Shown piece after piece: positions 48,632 through 56,379 of a stretch of DNA of 64,000 bases (the stretch's first letter is position 1; each line of letters opens with the position of its first letter). The position numbers and the translations under genes are program-made. The notes below the pieces were generated by a model. It ran no database searches and had not been told where the DNA came from. It saw only the letters and a list, made by a program, of their open reading frames with translations. Source of the stretch: Microlunatus lacustris (GTDB taxonomy: Bacteria; Actinomycetota; Actinomycetes; Propionibacteriales; Propionibacteriaceae); NCBI GenBank assembly GCA_039527025.1, contig BAAAJN010000013.1:36737-100736 (forward strand), given 5' to 3'.

Positions 48632-49311
48632 CAGCTGTCCACTCCTCGACCGTGCGATTGTTCTTGCGCACGTTGCACTGCCAGCAAGCGAGAGCGACGT
48701 TATCCCAAGTGTGGGAGCCGCCGCGGCTGATGGGCAGCAGGTGCTCGAGCGTGGCCCGGCTCGGGTTGTAGCGGTGGTCGGTGATCACCTCGAACGACAT
48801 CGCGATGCAGCAGAAGCAGCACAGGTCGCCGTCGCGCTGCCGTAGGCCGTCAACGCTGATGGTGGGATCGAACTCGACCAGCCGCAGCGCAGCTCGCCTC
48901 TTGTGTACGCCAGCCTTCGCCAGCTCTAGGCGCTTCGGCTTGTTCCTCAGGTAGCGCTGGAAGTCCTGCTCCCTGATGGCTTCGGTGTTGCTGGCGTACC
49001 GGTCACGTTGCCGGTCGCGCTGGCGCTCTTGGTTCGCCTGGTACCACTGCTTCATCTTGCTGGACCGGCAGAGCGGGCACTGCGCTCGACGACCCAGCGC
49101 GCTGTTCGAGTCCTGGTCGAACTCCTCCAGGGGAAGGCGGGCCTCGCAGGATGTGCACGTGCGGGTCCCGTCCTCGTGGTCGAGGACGCGGGGAGTTGCC
49201 TTGCCGAGCGGGTCTCCGTACTTCGTCCAGCGCTGGTAGTGCCGAGAGCAGCTACGACCGAGCGATGACGGGCGCGACACAGGTCTCGATGGAGCAGACA
49301 CCTCTGGCCAT
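48603..49311 (-). pseudogene. HNH endonuclease with a frame break near 49,252
   Basis: The C-terminal frame holds a zinc ribbon (CTSCEARLPLEEF, CPLCRSSKMKQW) and an HNH core (ATLEHLLPISRGGSHTWDNV then ACWQCNVRKNNRT). The expected N-terminal start (MARGVCSIETCVAPVIARS, ATG 49311) is in another frame and hits TAG at 49252. Skipping one base gives ARSSCSRHYQRW, the usual zinc-finger continuation, and a 235-residue protein. Either a one-base insertion has broken it or it is recoded. The 29-bp overlap with the next gene is intact. Confidence 0.6.
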
Positions 49312-49324
49312 GCCGGGAGGCTAC

Positions 49325-49352
49325 GGTGCCGCGCTGACAGTTGGTCGGCACC
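49325..49352. terminator. Hairpin upstream of the second HNH gene
   Basis: GGTGCCG (49325-49331) pairs with CGGCACC (49346-49352) around a 14-nt loop. It lies between the HNH gene and the small acidic gene upstream and could be a partial terminator or attenuator. Confidence 0.45.
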
Positions 49353-49382
49353 GACCACCGCTGTCCGCCCTAACCGCGAGGG

Positions 49383-49628
49383 TCAGACCTGGATGGTCTG
49401 CGCGGGTCCGCCGAGGTAGGCGGCGAAGTCGCGGCTGTGCGGCGGGCAGTGCAGTACCTCGTCGATGATGCCGTCGGCGCGGGTGACGGTGATGCTGGTC
49501 CACCCACGCTCGGTGAGCATGTCGCGGGCCGCCTCGCGAGGGTTGTTGCTCATGGCCGAGCTGACGGTGAACAGCTGGCCGCAGTCGGTGTGCTCGCAGC
49601 GGACGACGACTTCTTCGGAGATGGGCAC
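49383..49628 (-). CDS. 81-residue small phage protein
   Basis: GTG at 49628 with GAGGAG 6 nt upstream, directly after the HTH gene. Contains RCEHTDCGQLFTVSSAMS with two cysteines, then DMLTERGWTSITVTRADG and CPPHSRDF. It could bind zinc. The family is not known to me. Co-transcribed with the HTH gene. Confidence 0.62.
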   Translation of the reverse strand: MPISEEVVVRCEHTDCGQLFTVSSAMSNNPREAARDMLTERGWTSITVTRADGIIDEVLHCPPHSRDFAAYLGGPAQTIQV

Positions 49629-49638
49629 GCGCGTCTCC

Positions 49639-49869
49639 TCAGTGTTGGGCGGCGAGCCAGCGGAGGCAGCGCGCGATGGTCGTCCTTGTCGGGTTGCTGA
49701 CGCCGGTGAGGATCCCGGTGAGGGTGGTGGTGGTGACGCCGATCTGCTTGGCCTGCTGTGTTGTGGTGAGACCGAGTTGGCGTTGTGCGGCGAGTAGGTC
49801 CTGGCCGAGCAGGTTGATCCGCTCAAGGGCGGCCGCCCAGGGGTTCGGTGCAGGGGCGAGGAGCACCAT
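49639..49869 (-). CDS. Small helix-turn-helix protein
   Basis: 76 residues. Residues about 30-65 (LGLTTTQQAKQIGVTTTTLT, SNPTRTTIARCL) form an XRE-type HTH. It is a candidate Cro-like or late-gene regulator, located at the boundary between the early block and the packaging and structural block. It could control the switch (inference). Confidence 0.7.
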   Translation of the reverse strand: MVLLAPAPNPWAAALERINLLGQDLLAAQRQLGLTTTQQAKQIGVTTTTLTGILTGVSNPTRTTIARCLRWLAAQH

Positions 49870-50174
49870 CGTGTGACCTCCGGGGGTTCGGCGGGCCGGG
49901 TCGCTGGGAGTTGAACCCAGTTCCTTTCGGCGGCCCGACCTGCCACGTCTGGCTGGCTCGACCCCGGTCCGCTGTCTGGGGCATCCCGTCGGTGGGGATG
50001 CGAAAGGCCCTGAGCGTCGAGCGCTGCAGGGCCTGATGTGTGGGGAGCGGACATGCTTCCGCCCCCTGAGAGTACGTCGCGAGCCTAGATCACACCGCTG
50101 TAATTCTCAACCCGCGGCGCGTGCCCAGCTGGTCTAGACGTAACGTTCGTGGTCCCCCGACGGAAGGACTGCGG
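49870..50174. other. 305-bp gap between the HTH gene and the divergent CxxC gene
   Basis: Contains a tRNA-like fold at 49891-49972 (listed separately) and probably the promoters of both neighbours. No further coding frame with convincing composition was seen. Two GGGG-rich stretches are present. Confidence 0.4.
49891..49972 (-). other. tRNA-like sequence without a normal anticodon arm
   Basis: On the minus strand: a T arm CTGGGTTCAACTCCCAG (49904-49920) with a good TTCAA loop, a D-arm-like stem GCCA/TGGC (49942-49957), and an acceptor-like helix (49896-49903 with 49959-49967, one bulge) extendable by GCGG/CCGC. About 72 nt between the helix ends. The anticodon region does not form a 7-nt loop, so this is not called a functional tRNA. 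Confidence 0.4.
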
Positions 50175-50541
50175 ATGCGCGGACTCCCGATGCGATGCCC
50201 TGAATGCCACCTGCGCTTCGAGATGGAGGGCATCCGTGTGCAGGGGGGAGGGAGGAACCTTACGTTCCGCAACATCCGTCAGAACTGCCCCCGATGCGGA
50301 GCCTGGGCTGTCCAGGAGCTCGAAGGGGCCTTCGACGTCTCTCCTGACGGGACTTGGCGTCACCTCGCCACCACTCTCCGTGCTCGCCATCCTGATCAGC
50401 CTGCTGAGTGCCGCCGACGACCCGGCGCCCGCGCCGGACGTCCACGTGGCCGTGACGGTGGAGCAGCCGAGCGAGGAACAGGTGAAAGAGTGGATCCAGG
50501 AGGCGGTGAAGGAGGCCGAGAAGCCGCAGCGCAAGCGGTAG
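50175..50541 (+). pseudogene. CxxC zinc-ribbon protein with a frame break
   Basis: The first frame (ATG 50175, GGAAGG 7 nt upstream) encodes MRCPECHLRFEMEGIRVQGG and NCPRCGAWAV, a double CxxC zinc ribbon. After about 50,370 the first frame becomes Arg/Gly-rich shadow sequence. The +1 frame carries LSVLAILISLLSAADD then an acidic helix (EEQVKEWIQEAVKEAEK) to the stop at 50541. One base too many somewhere near 50,350-50,400 would explain this. The joined product is 121 residues. It is the only plus-strand gene in the early block. Confidence 0.5.
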
Positions 50542-50550
50542 CGCGGTCTC

Positions 50551-50799
50551 CTACAACCTCCACTCAAGGTCGTAGTCGGGGTGATCAGCCCACACGGTGG
50601 CCATGGCTCGGGCGATGCGTCCGGACTCGATCCGCAGCGTGATGATCTGAGCAATCTGCTCTCGCTTGGCCGCACACTCGGCCAGGATCCGCTCGGCCGG
50701 CCAGCAGTCCGCTGGGATGGCGCTGTCATCAGCAGCGTCTCTGACCTGGTCCTCGTCCCCGGTTATCCGGGCCAGCAGGAAGTCCGTGAGCGCGCTCAC
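50551..50799 (-). CDS. DUF6221 family protein
   Basis: 82 residues, recognised from the start SALTDFLLARITGDEDQVRD, the AERILAECAAKREQ helix and the end VWADHPDYDLEWRL. Common in actinobacteria and their phages, function unknown. GTG start overlaps the upstream stop (GTGA). Confidence 0.8.
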   Translation of the reverse strand: MSALTDFLLARITGDEDQVRDAADDSAIPADCWPAERILAECAAKREQIAQIITLRIESGRIARAMATVWADHPDYDLEWRL

Positions 50800-50963
50800 C
50801 GCTCGTCGCCTAGGACTAGCAATGCCACGGCCACAGCCAGGATCGCGAGCATGATCCCCAGCTCTGGGCTCGCGAGGAAGAAGCTGACGGGCGCCAGAAG
50901 AGTGAAGGCCACCTGAGGGCCGCGCAGCGGGGAACGCTTCTTTGCTGCGGAGCTCTCGGCCAT
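50796..50963 (-). CDS. 55-residue membrane protein
   Basis: ATG at 50963 codes for MAESSAAKKRSPLRGPQVAF, then two hydrophobic stretches (TLLAPVSFFLA and LGIMLAILAVAVALLVLG) and a short charged tail. The stop overlaps the DUF6221 start (GTGA) and it begins 4 bp after the RtcB stop, so it is part of the same operon. Function unknown. Confidence 0.6.
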   Translation of the reverse strand: MAESSAAKKRSPLRGPQVAFTLLAPVSFFLASPELGIMLAILAVAVALLVLGDER

Positions 50964-50967
50964 GAGG

Positions 50968-52146
50968 TCAGTCTCCCTTCACGTTGACAAGCTGGTGGAG
51001 CACGTGAATGGGCTTCACCAGGCCGGCGGCGTCGGCCATGACGACGTCGACGTCCTTGTAGGCGCCGGGGATCTCGTCGAGAAAGGCATCGCTGTTGCCC
51101 CAGGCAATGCCGGCCATGGCTTCGTCGAGCTGCTGCCGGCTGAAGGTGCGGCGGGCTGCAGAGCGTGAGTACTCGCGACCGGCGCCGTGGGGTGCGCTGT
51201 TGAGGGCGACCTTGTTGCCGAGGCCTTCGACGACGTAGGAGGCGGTGCCCATGCTGCCTGGGATGAGGCCGCGCTCCCCGTGCTCGGCGCTGATGGCGCC
51301 CTTCCGGGACAGCCAGACGGTCTTGCCCCAGTGAGTCTCCTGCTCGGTGTAGTTGTGGTGGCAATTGACCTCGTCGCTGATGCCGAGGTCATCGGTCCGC
51401 AGGTGAGCGGCGAAGACGCGCTTGACCCGGTCCATCATCTCGACGCGGTTGAGCAGGGCGAAGTGCTGCGCCCAGCGGAGGTCGCGTATGTAGGCCCAGA
51501 ACTCGTCGGTGCCCTCGACCAGGTAGGCAAGATCAGGGTCAGGCAGGTTGATCCACCACTTCTTGTTCAACTGCTGCGCGACCTTGATGTGGTGCTGCGC
51601 CATCTTGTTGCCGACGCCGCGGCTACCGGAGTGGAGGAACAGCCAGACTCGGCCTTCCTCGTCGGCGGTGACCTCGATGAAGTGGTTGCCGGAGCCGAGG
51701 CTGCCGAGCTGGAGCCGCCAGTTCTCCGCGTACCGGCCGGGGTCCACGTCGCCCCTGGAGGCCTTCTGCTCGAGGTCGCCGATGAGGTGTTCGGTGTGCG
51801 CGCTGACCGGGTTGTCGTTGTACTTTCCAGCCGAGAGGGGGACTGCGGCGGCGATCGCCGCGTGCAGCTGGTCCAGGTCGCCGCGCTCGCGAACGTCGGT
51901 CTCGGTGAACCGGGTGCGGAGCGCCATAATGCCGCAGCCGATGTCGACGCCCACCGCGGCGGGGATGATCGCGCCGAGGGTCGGGATGACGCTGCCGACC
52001 GTGGCGCCCTTCCCGAGGTGGCAGTCGGGCATGAGCGCGACGTGCGGGTGGATGAACGGCATTGTGGCGGTGAGCTCGGCCTGCGCCTGCGTCTTCGGTT
52101 CGATGATGCTGGCCCAGTTGAGGAGACGCTTGCTGATCTGCTGCAT
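50968..52146 (-). CDS. rtcB: RtcB-type RNA ligase
   Basis: Joins RNA 2',3'-cyclic phosphate or 3'-phosphate ends to 5'-OH ends using GTP and Mn2+. The 392-residue protein shows the full signature: DCHLGKGATVGSVIPT, C71 in VGVDIGCG, H155 in GSGNHFIEV, H172 in LHSGSRGVG, NCHHNY, and the guanylylated H320 in SAPHGAGREYSR. RtcB repairs tRNAs cut by anticodon nucleases and can act in RNA repair. In a phage early operon it could counter host tRNA-cutting defence (inference). No archease gene is adjacent. Confidence 0.93.
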   Translation of the reverse strand: MQQISKRLLNWASIIEPKTQAQAELTATMPFIHPHVALMPDCHLGKGATVGSVIPTLGAIIPAAVGVDIGCGIMALRTRFTETDVRERGDLDQLHAAIAAAVPLSAGKYNDNPVSAHTEHLIGDLEQKASRGDVDPGRYAENWRLQLGSLGSGNHFIEVTADEEGRVWLFLHSGSRGVGNKMAQHHIKVAQQLNKKWWINLPDPDLAYLVEGTDEFWAYIRDLRWAQHFALLNRVEMMDRVKRVFAAHLRTDDLGISDEVNCHHNYTEQETHWGKTVWLSRKGAISAEHGERGLIPGSMGTASYVVEGLGNKVALNSAPHGAGREYSRSAARRTFSRQQLDEAMAGIAWGNSDAFLDEIPGAYKDVDVVMADAAGLVKPIHVLHQLVNVKGD

Positions 52147-52182
52147 GGTGTAGTGAACCTTCCGGTGCTCAGGATGGGCGGG

Positions 52183-52308
52183 TCAAGCAGGTTTGGCGGT
52201 CCAACGGCGCCAGCAGACGCACTCGTGCTGGCCGTTGTGGCCGGGAGCGAGGATGCAGCGGTGGGTGTTCTGTCCGGCCTGCTGTATCTGGTCGCAGAGG
52301 TCCCTCAC
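52183..52308 (-). CDS. 41-residue Cys/His-rich protein
   Basis: GTG at 52308 overlaps the upstream stop (GTGA). RCILAPGHNGQHECVCWRRW places Cys, His, His, Cys and Cys as a likely zinc site, a pattern common in actinophage small proteins. Function unknown. Confidence 0.6.
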   Translation of the reverse strand: MRDLCDQIQQAGQNTHRCILAPGHNGQHECVCWRRWTAKPA

Positions 52309-53210
52309 GCGGACGCCTTGCGGATCTCGGCCTGGAGGGCGAGGTCGCGGACGTCGCCGAGGCGGTAGACGTACACCAGCTCGGCGACCAGGCGACCGTC
52401 GCGCCAGCGGGGGATGGGTCGTTGCTCGCGGGGGAGACCGCCGCGGCGGATCCACCCGTCGATCTGGTTGCGGGTGACGACCTCGCCGGCGGTGGTGATG
52501 GCGGAGACGAGTTCGGTGACGGTGAGCATCCGGTCTTCGCCGGCGTTCAGCTGGGCGCGGTTGTGGGCCTGGAGGTTGGCGGCGTAGCCGCAGGAGTCGC
52601 AGTGGATGGTGGCTTCGGGGTCGTCGCCGTCGATCCGCTCGAGGTAGAGCTCGGTGCGGCACTCAGGGCAGGCTCCGTAGAACCAGAGGCTGGGCGGGGA
52701 GTCGATAATCCGCTGACCGCGGGAGGCTGCGACGGTGATCTCGTGGGCGATCTCAGCGGCGGTCGGGTCGACAACCAGCTGGTGAACGGTGCGTGAGCCG
52801 AGCCGGCGGACAGCGGTGAGGAGCTTGGCTCGGGCGTGGGAGGCGGACGGGTTGAAGTCGACCGGGGCTTCGTCGCGGGCCTGCTGCTGGCCGTGGCGTG
52901 AGCCGTGCTGCACGAAAGCGGTCTGCTTGCAGGTGGCGTCGCCCAGGTCGCGGAGGAGCGCGGGCAGGTCGGCGAGCACCTGCTGCAGCTGGTCGGCGCA
53001 GTCGTCGCACAAGTACACCCCGGCGGGGCGGTCCTCCTCGTTGTCGCCGAGGTGGGTGGGCTTGCAGTTGACGATGATCGGCTTCCCCGGCTCCGGGGTG
53101 CCGTCGGGGAGTCGGCGGCCGGACTCGTGCGGGTGGCGGCCCGACCAGCGGCGGGAGTACGGGTCGCCGGAGAAGCAGCTCGTCGGTTGCGGGATCCGGT
53201 GGTGCGTCAC
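52305..53210 (-). CDS. Phage protein with zinc ribbons and C-terminal helix-turn-helix-like segment
   Basis: 301 residues. N-terminal domain has a CDDCADQLQQ pair. The middle has a paired ribbon (CPECRTELYLERI and CDSCGYAANLQAHNRAQL). The C-terminus (MLTVTELVSAITTAGEVVTR, NQIDGWIRRGGLPR) resembles a MerR-like or excisionase-type winged helix. It probably binds DNA and may regulate early transcription. I do not recognise a named family. Confidence 0.6.
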   Translation of the reverse strand: MTHHRIPQPTSCFSGDPYSRRWSGRHPHESGRRLPDGTPEPGKPIIVNCKPTHLGDNEEDRPAGVYLCDDCADQLQQVLADLPALLRDLGDATCKQTAFVQHGSRHGQQQARDEAPVDFNPSASHARAKLLTAVRRLGSRTVHQLVVDPTAAEIAHEITVAASRGQRIIDSPPSLWFYGACPECRTELYLERIDGDDPEATIHCDSCGYAANLQAHNRAQLNAGEDRMLTVTELVSAITTAGEVVTRNQIDGWIRRGGLPREQRPIPRWRDGRLVAELVYVYRLGDVRDLALQAEIRKASA

Positions 53211-53503
53211 GCAGACTCCTCAGGGTCGTTGCTGATGTAGGTCCGGCGGATCGCGTCGAGGGCCCGGAGCCGCATCCGTGGCCGGCCGTCAGCCAGCTCA
53301 GCGAGCACCGCTTCCAGGGCGAGCTCGGCGGTGCTGGCGCCGCGAGCCTCAGCCTCAGCGAGCGCTGAGTCCAGCGCGGTCTGCAGCTGGTGGATGCGGC
53401 CGCGCAGGGCGGTGATCTCGTCGTCGCGGTCGACCAGGAGCGACCGGACGACGGTTGGCGGGTCGTCGGCGACCGGGAGCGGCAGGTCGGTGTCGCCGGT
53501 CAC
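53207..53503 (-). CDS. Small helical protein
   Basis: 98 residues from a GTG at 53503 (GTGA overlap). Central coiled-coil segment (DRDDEITALRGRIHQLQTAL) and a helical C-terminus. No family recognised. Part of the tight run of small early genes. Confidence 0.6.
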   Translation of the reverse strand: MTGDTDLPLPVADDPPTVVRSLLVDRDDEITALRGRIHQLQTALDSALAEAEARGASTAELALEAVLAELADGRPRMRLRALDAIRRTYISNDPEESA

Positions 53504-53841
53504 CGACTGACCTCGGCGATGAGCATCTCCTCGACCAGCGTGACGGGCCACTTGCTTGGGGTGGCGCTAGCAAGGTGGTACGCCTTCAGGTACGCCGAAG
53601 CGGAGATGGTTCCGCTGCGGCTGACGTGGTAGCCGTCGACGCCTGCGCGGATGCCGATGCGCCGGCGCAGCTGGTCGAACAGCAGGTCGACGGTCGCCGG
53701 ACGGCCGAGCAGATCGAGGGCGGACGCGTTAAGGCTGATGGTCGTCTGAGTGAGGCGGATCTGAGCTTCCCGCTGGTGCGGCCTGCCACCGGTAAAGACC
53801 TCGAACCCGGAGGCTGCCGGCCGTGGCTGCTGGCCGGTCAC
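53500..53841 (-). CDS. Small early protein, 113 aa
   Basis: GTG at 53841 overlapping the upstream stop. The sequence (TQTTISLNASALDLLGRPAT, VDLLFDQLRRRIGIRAGVDG) looks like a compact alpha/beta domain, but the family is not recognised. The open frame extends further, but coupling favours this start. Confidence 0.6.
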   Translation of the reverse strand: MTGQQPRPAASGFEVFTGGRPHQREAQIRLTQTTISLNASALDLLGRPATVDLLFDQLRRRIGIRAGVDGYHVSRSGTISASAYLKAYHLASATPSKWPVTLVEEMLIAEVSR

Positions 53842-54383
53842 GGCATCGGCCCATCGACAGAGCAGGCACGAGCGTGCTGCTGGCCGGGGCTGGCCCCGCA
53901 CATCCAGCACCGCTTGACCGCACCGCGCGGCTGGTCGGCCGCGCCCTCACCGGCCAGAGCGGCGCGATCGTCAGGATGTGCAGGCGGGGGGGCATCTTCC
54001 GGGACCTCGCACAGCATGACGGCGAACGCCCAGCACACCCGGTCGTAGCGCCACTTCTCACCGGTGGACAGCATCTGAGTGATGACGCCGCGGGCCTTTC
54101 GCAGGGCGTCCAACCCAAGCTGAGCCGTCTCGCGCTCACGCCGCTCCGCTGCAGCCAAGGCAGCGGCCAGACGGGATGCCTGAGCTAGAACGGCAAGCAC
54201 CTGGTCGTACTCGGTGATGACTTCCTGATGGTGGGCGATGTCGCCCACCGTTGCCTCGAACTTGCTCACCTCGTCTGGATGCCGCCGGTAGTACTCGATC
54301 CACAACTGGTGAGTGATGCGAGATTTCTCGACCCGGACAGCGGCCTTAGTGATGGCGGCGAGGTCAAGCGGCTGGCCGGTCAC
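53838..54383 (-). CDS. Helical early protein with C-terminal Cys-rich tail
   Basis: 181 residues from a GTG at 54383 (overlap GTGA). A long helical region (EYDQVLAVLAQASRLAAALA, RRERETAQLGLDALRKA) is followed by KRCWMCGASPGQQHARACSV, a possible zinc site. Family unknown. Confidence 0.6.
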   Translation of the reverse strand: MTGQPLDLAAITKAAVRVEKSRITHQLWIEYYRRHPDEVSKFEATVGDIAHHQEVITEYDQVLAVLAQASRLAAALAAAERRERETAQLGLDALRKARGVITQMLSTGEKWRYDRVCWAFAVMLCEVPEDAPPPAHPDDRAALAGEGAADQPRGAVKRCWMCGASPGQQHARACSVDGPMP

Positions 54384-54922
54384 CACTTGCCCGGCTTCGG
54401 CTTCGACAGCGGTCGCGCATCAGGTACCCACCCGCTCCGCTCACCCTGCGGATGGTCGACTGCCTCCACAAACAAAGCGGCGTTGAGGTGGTCGCGGACC
54501 TGCATGAGTACGCCGACCGCTTCCTCGGTCTCGCGGTTGCCCTGCCGGAACGCTTCCTTCTCGTACTCGATCAAGCCATCGATGTCGACGGCCGCCACCC
54601 GCCGCTCCCGCTCCCGTGCTGTGGCCAGGGCTTCAGCGAGCTGCTCGTTGACCTGGTCGAGGATGACCTGCAGGCCGGGCAGCAGCAGGTCCAGCAGCTC
54701 CTGCTTGGCCAGCGCCTTCTTGCCTGGCCACATGGTGGCCCATGCCTCCCCGAACGCCTTCGCGGCGATGGCTTCCAGCGCCGGTCCGGTGTCCTCGATG
54801 TCGACGCGCGGCACAGTGCCGGCGCGGGTGGGCTGGCAGCAGGTGATGCACTCCGCGCAGCACACGTCCTCCTGCCCACACGGCGTCTCGAAGTCGTGCA
54901 CGTCGCAGCAGCGGGCGGTCAC
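54380..54922 (-). CDS. Cys-rich N-terminus, helical protein
   Basis: 180 residues. First 30 contain seven cysteines (CCDVHDFETPCGQEDVCCAE, CITCCQ), a probable zinc or disulphide site. A long helical segment follows (KQELLDLLLPGLQVILDQVN), then an acidic and Pro-rich end. Function unknown. GTG start overlaps the previous stop. Confidence 0.58.
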   Translation of the reverse strand: MTARCCDVHDFETPCGQEDVCCAECITCCQPTRAGTVPRVDIEDTGPALEAIAAKAFGEAWATMWPGKKALAKQELLDLLLPGLQVILDQVNEQLAEALATARERERRVAAVDIDGLIEYEKEAFRQGNRETEEAVGVLMQVRDHLNAALFVEAVDHPQGERSGWVPDARPLSKPKPGKW

Positions 54923-55776
54923 GGGTTTCTCCTGCGTCGGTTGATGCCGCCGAGGTTGCTCAGACCGGCTTTCGCGCGTTGCTCGGCGGCGGCCGCGGCT
55001 CGGGCGCGCTTCCGCTCGACCGGGGTCTGCTCCGCGGGGACTTGCTTGGCTAGGTCCTCAACCTTCCTCAGCGACTCCTCGCAGGAGTTCAGGCTCTTGC
55101 TGATGGTGTCCATGACCCGTGCCGCTTCGGCGGCCGACTGCATCGCCCTGGCGAACGACCTCACAATCGCACGGCCGATGTGGTGCGTTGCCGAGCTGGA
55201 GACGATGAAGGTGCCGGCTGGGATGTGCACCTGGCCCGGTATGTAGCCGCCCATGGCGTACAGGGAGTGCGACGGCGCTTCGCTGGGGTCGATACCCACG
55301 TCCTGCGGCTGAGTGGTCGGGTGGGCGGCGAGCGCCTCAGCCTGGCTGGCGTAAACCGGCACACCGGGGTAGCTGCGGATGATGGCGGCGAAGTCGATGC
55401 CATCGACCGGGCGGACAAGGGCGAGGATCCGCGCCTTCTCGGCCCGGAAGCCACGGGAGCCGATGGTGACGGTGCCGTACGCCTCGACGATCCCCGTCAC
55501 GGTGTGCGCGTAGTGGTGGGCGTAGTCGTTGGCGTTGGCGAAGTAGGCGTAGAAGCCGCAGCTGCAGTCGATGCCCGCCACGCGGTGGTCCTCGGACGTT
55601 GAGCCGGGGGTGACCCACAGCGAGAAGGGGGCGCACACGGCTTCGTTGACTCCGGCGGTCCAGGCGATGCGGCGGGAGACGCCCGTGAGGTGGTTGGTGT
55701 CGTCGACGCGGAAGGCGCGGAGGCCGACGACCGTGCCGGCGGCGAAGGGCCGGAGCCCGAAGTCCGGGTTACTCAT
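54919..55776 (-). CDS. Conserved actinobacterial/phage protein with CSCG motif
   Basis: 285 residues. The N-terminal 130 residues contain GIDCSCGFYAYFANAND and GIVEAYGTVTIGSRGFRAEK, seen in a widespread but uncharacterised actinobacterial domain. The C-terminal helix is basic (KRARAAAAAEQRAKAGLSNL). No enzyme motif is evident. ATG overlaps the upstream stop (ATGA). Confidence 0.65.
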   Translation of the reverse strand: MSNPDFGLRPFAAGTVVGLRAFRVDDTNHLTGVSRRIAWTAGVNEAVCAPFSLWVTPGSTSEDHRVAGIDCSCGFYAYFANANDYAHHYAHTVTGIVEAYGTVTIGSRGFRAEKARILALVRPVDGIDFAAIIRSYPGVPVYASQAEALAAHPTTQPQDVGIDPSEAPSHSLYAMGGYIPGQVHIPAGTFIVSSSATHHIGRAIVRSFARAMQSAAEAARVMDTISKSLNSCEESLRKVEDLAKQVPAEQTPVERKRARAAAAAEQRAKAGLSNLGGINRRRRNP

Positions 55777-55907
55777 GCCGGCACCGGCTCAGGCTCAGCG
55801 GGAGCGGTCTCCGGGACCTCGACCGGCGTGGGGACCTCGAGCGGCTCGAACTCCCACTCGCGCTGACCCTCGCCGATGTCCCCGGAGGTGATCGTCCGGC
55901 TGGTCAC
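55773..55907 (-). CDS. 44-residue acidic peptide
   Basis: GTG at 55907 (GTGA overlap with the gene upstream). Product TSRTITSGDIGEGQREWEF then a Pro/Glu/Val-rich tail (EVPTPVEVPETAPAEPEP). Similar short acidic peptides are common in actinophage early operons. Role unknown. Confidence 0.55.
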   Translation of the reverse strand: MTSRTITSGDIGEGQREWEFEPLEVPTPVEVPETAPAEPEPVPA

Positions 55908-56155
55908 GCGACCACCTGCTCGACCCGGTGGCGGGGCGGGAGCGACCGGAGGCTGAGCGCAGCCACGTAAGAGAGGCAGGGCTGGCAGTTGACGCCGTCG
56001 GTGCCGTAGTCCCAGACCACCGTCTGCACGGCGGGCGCTTCTTGCTGTGGGGTGGCCCGCTGGCAGAGGACACCTGGGCCGATCGCGGCGGCGTGCCAGA
56101 CGTCATTGACGTCCTGGATCTGGATGAGGGTGTCGGGAGCGATCGTGGTGGTCAT
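55904..56155 (-). CDS. Small early protein, 83 aa
   Basis: GTG or ATG region around 56155, coupled to both neighbours. Sequence LIQIQDVNDVWHAAAIGPGV then WDYGTDGVNCQPCLSYVA with a CQPC pair. The family was not recognised. Confidence 0.6.
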   Translation of the reverse strand: MTTTIAPDTLIQIQDVNDVWHAAAIGPGVLCQRATPQQEAPAVQTVVWDYGTDGVNCQPCLSYVAALSLRSLPPRHRVEQVVA

Positions 56156-56379
56156 CGGGTGCCTCCGGCGTTGGTGAGGATGCGGTCGCGGATGATGAGC
56201 GACCAGGCGTGGCTGGCAAGAGAGCGGCTGGGGCGGAGCTCGCGGCGCTGGTCCTCGGTGAGCTGGAGCCAGGCCGCCTTCAGCTGGGCGGCGGTGGTGC
56301 AGGTGAAGAGGCTGGTGACGGTGGCGAGCCGGTCGAGGGTGGCGTCGTCGAGGCCGTCTGGGTGCTGGTTGATGGTCAT
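56152..56379 (-). CDS. Small early protein, 75 aa
   Basis: Compact helical product (LDRLATVTSLFTCTTAAQLK, EDQRRELRPSRSLASHAWSL). No known family. Coupled to the replication-type gene upstream by ATGA. Confidence 0.6.
   Translation of the reverse strand: MTINQHPDGLDDATLDRLATVTSLFTCTTAAQLKAAWLQLTEDQRRELRPSRSLASHAWSLIIRDRILTNAGGTR

Noticed and set aside
49891..49972. Calling the T-arm-bearing sequence a functional tRNA
   Set aside because: No 7-nt anticodon loop with T33 can be formed, so it is listed only as tRNA-like.
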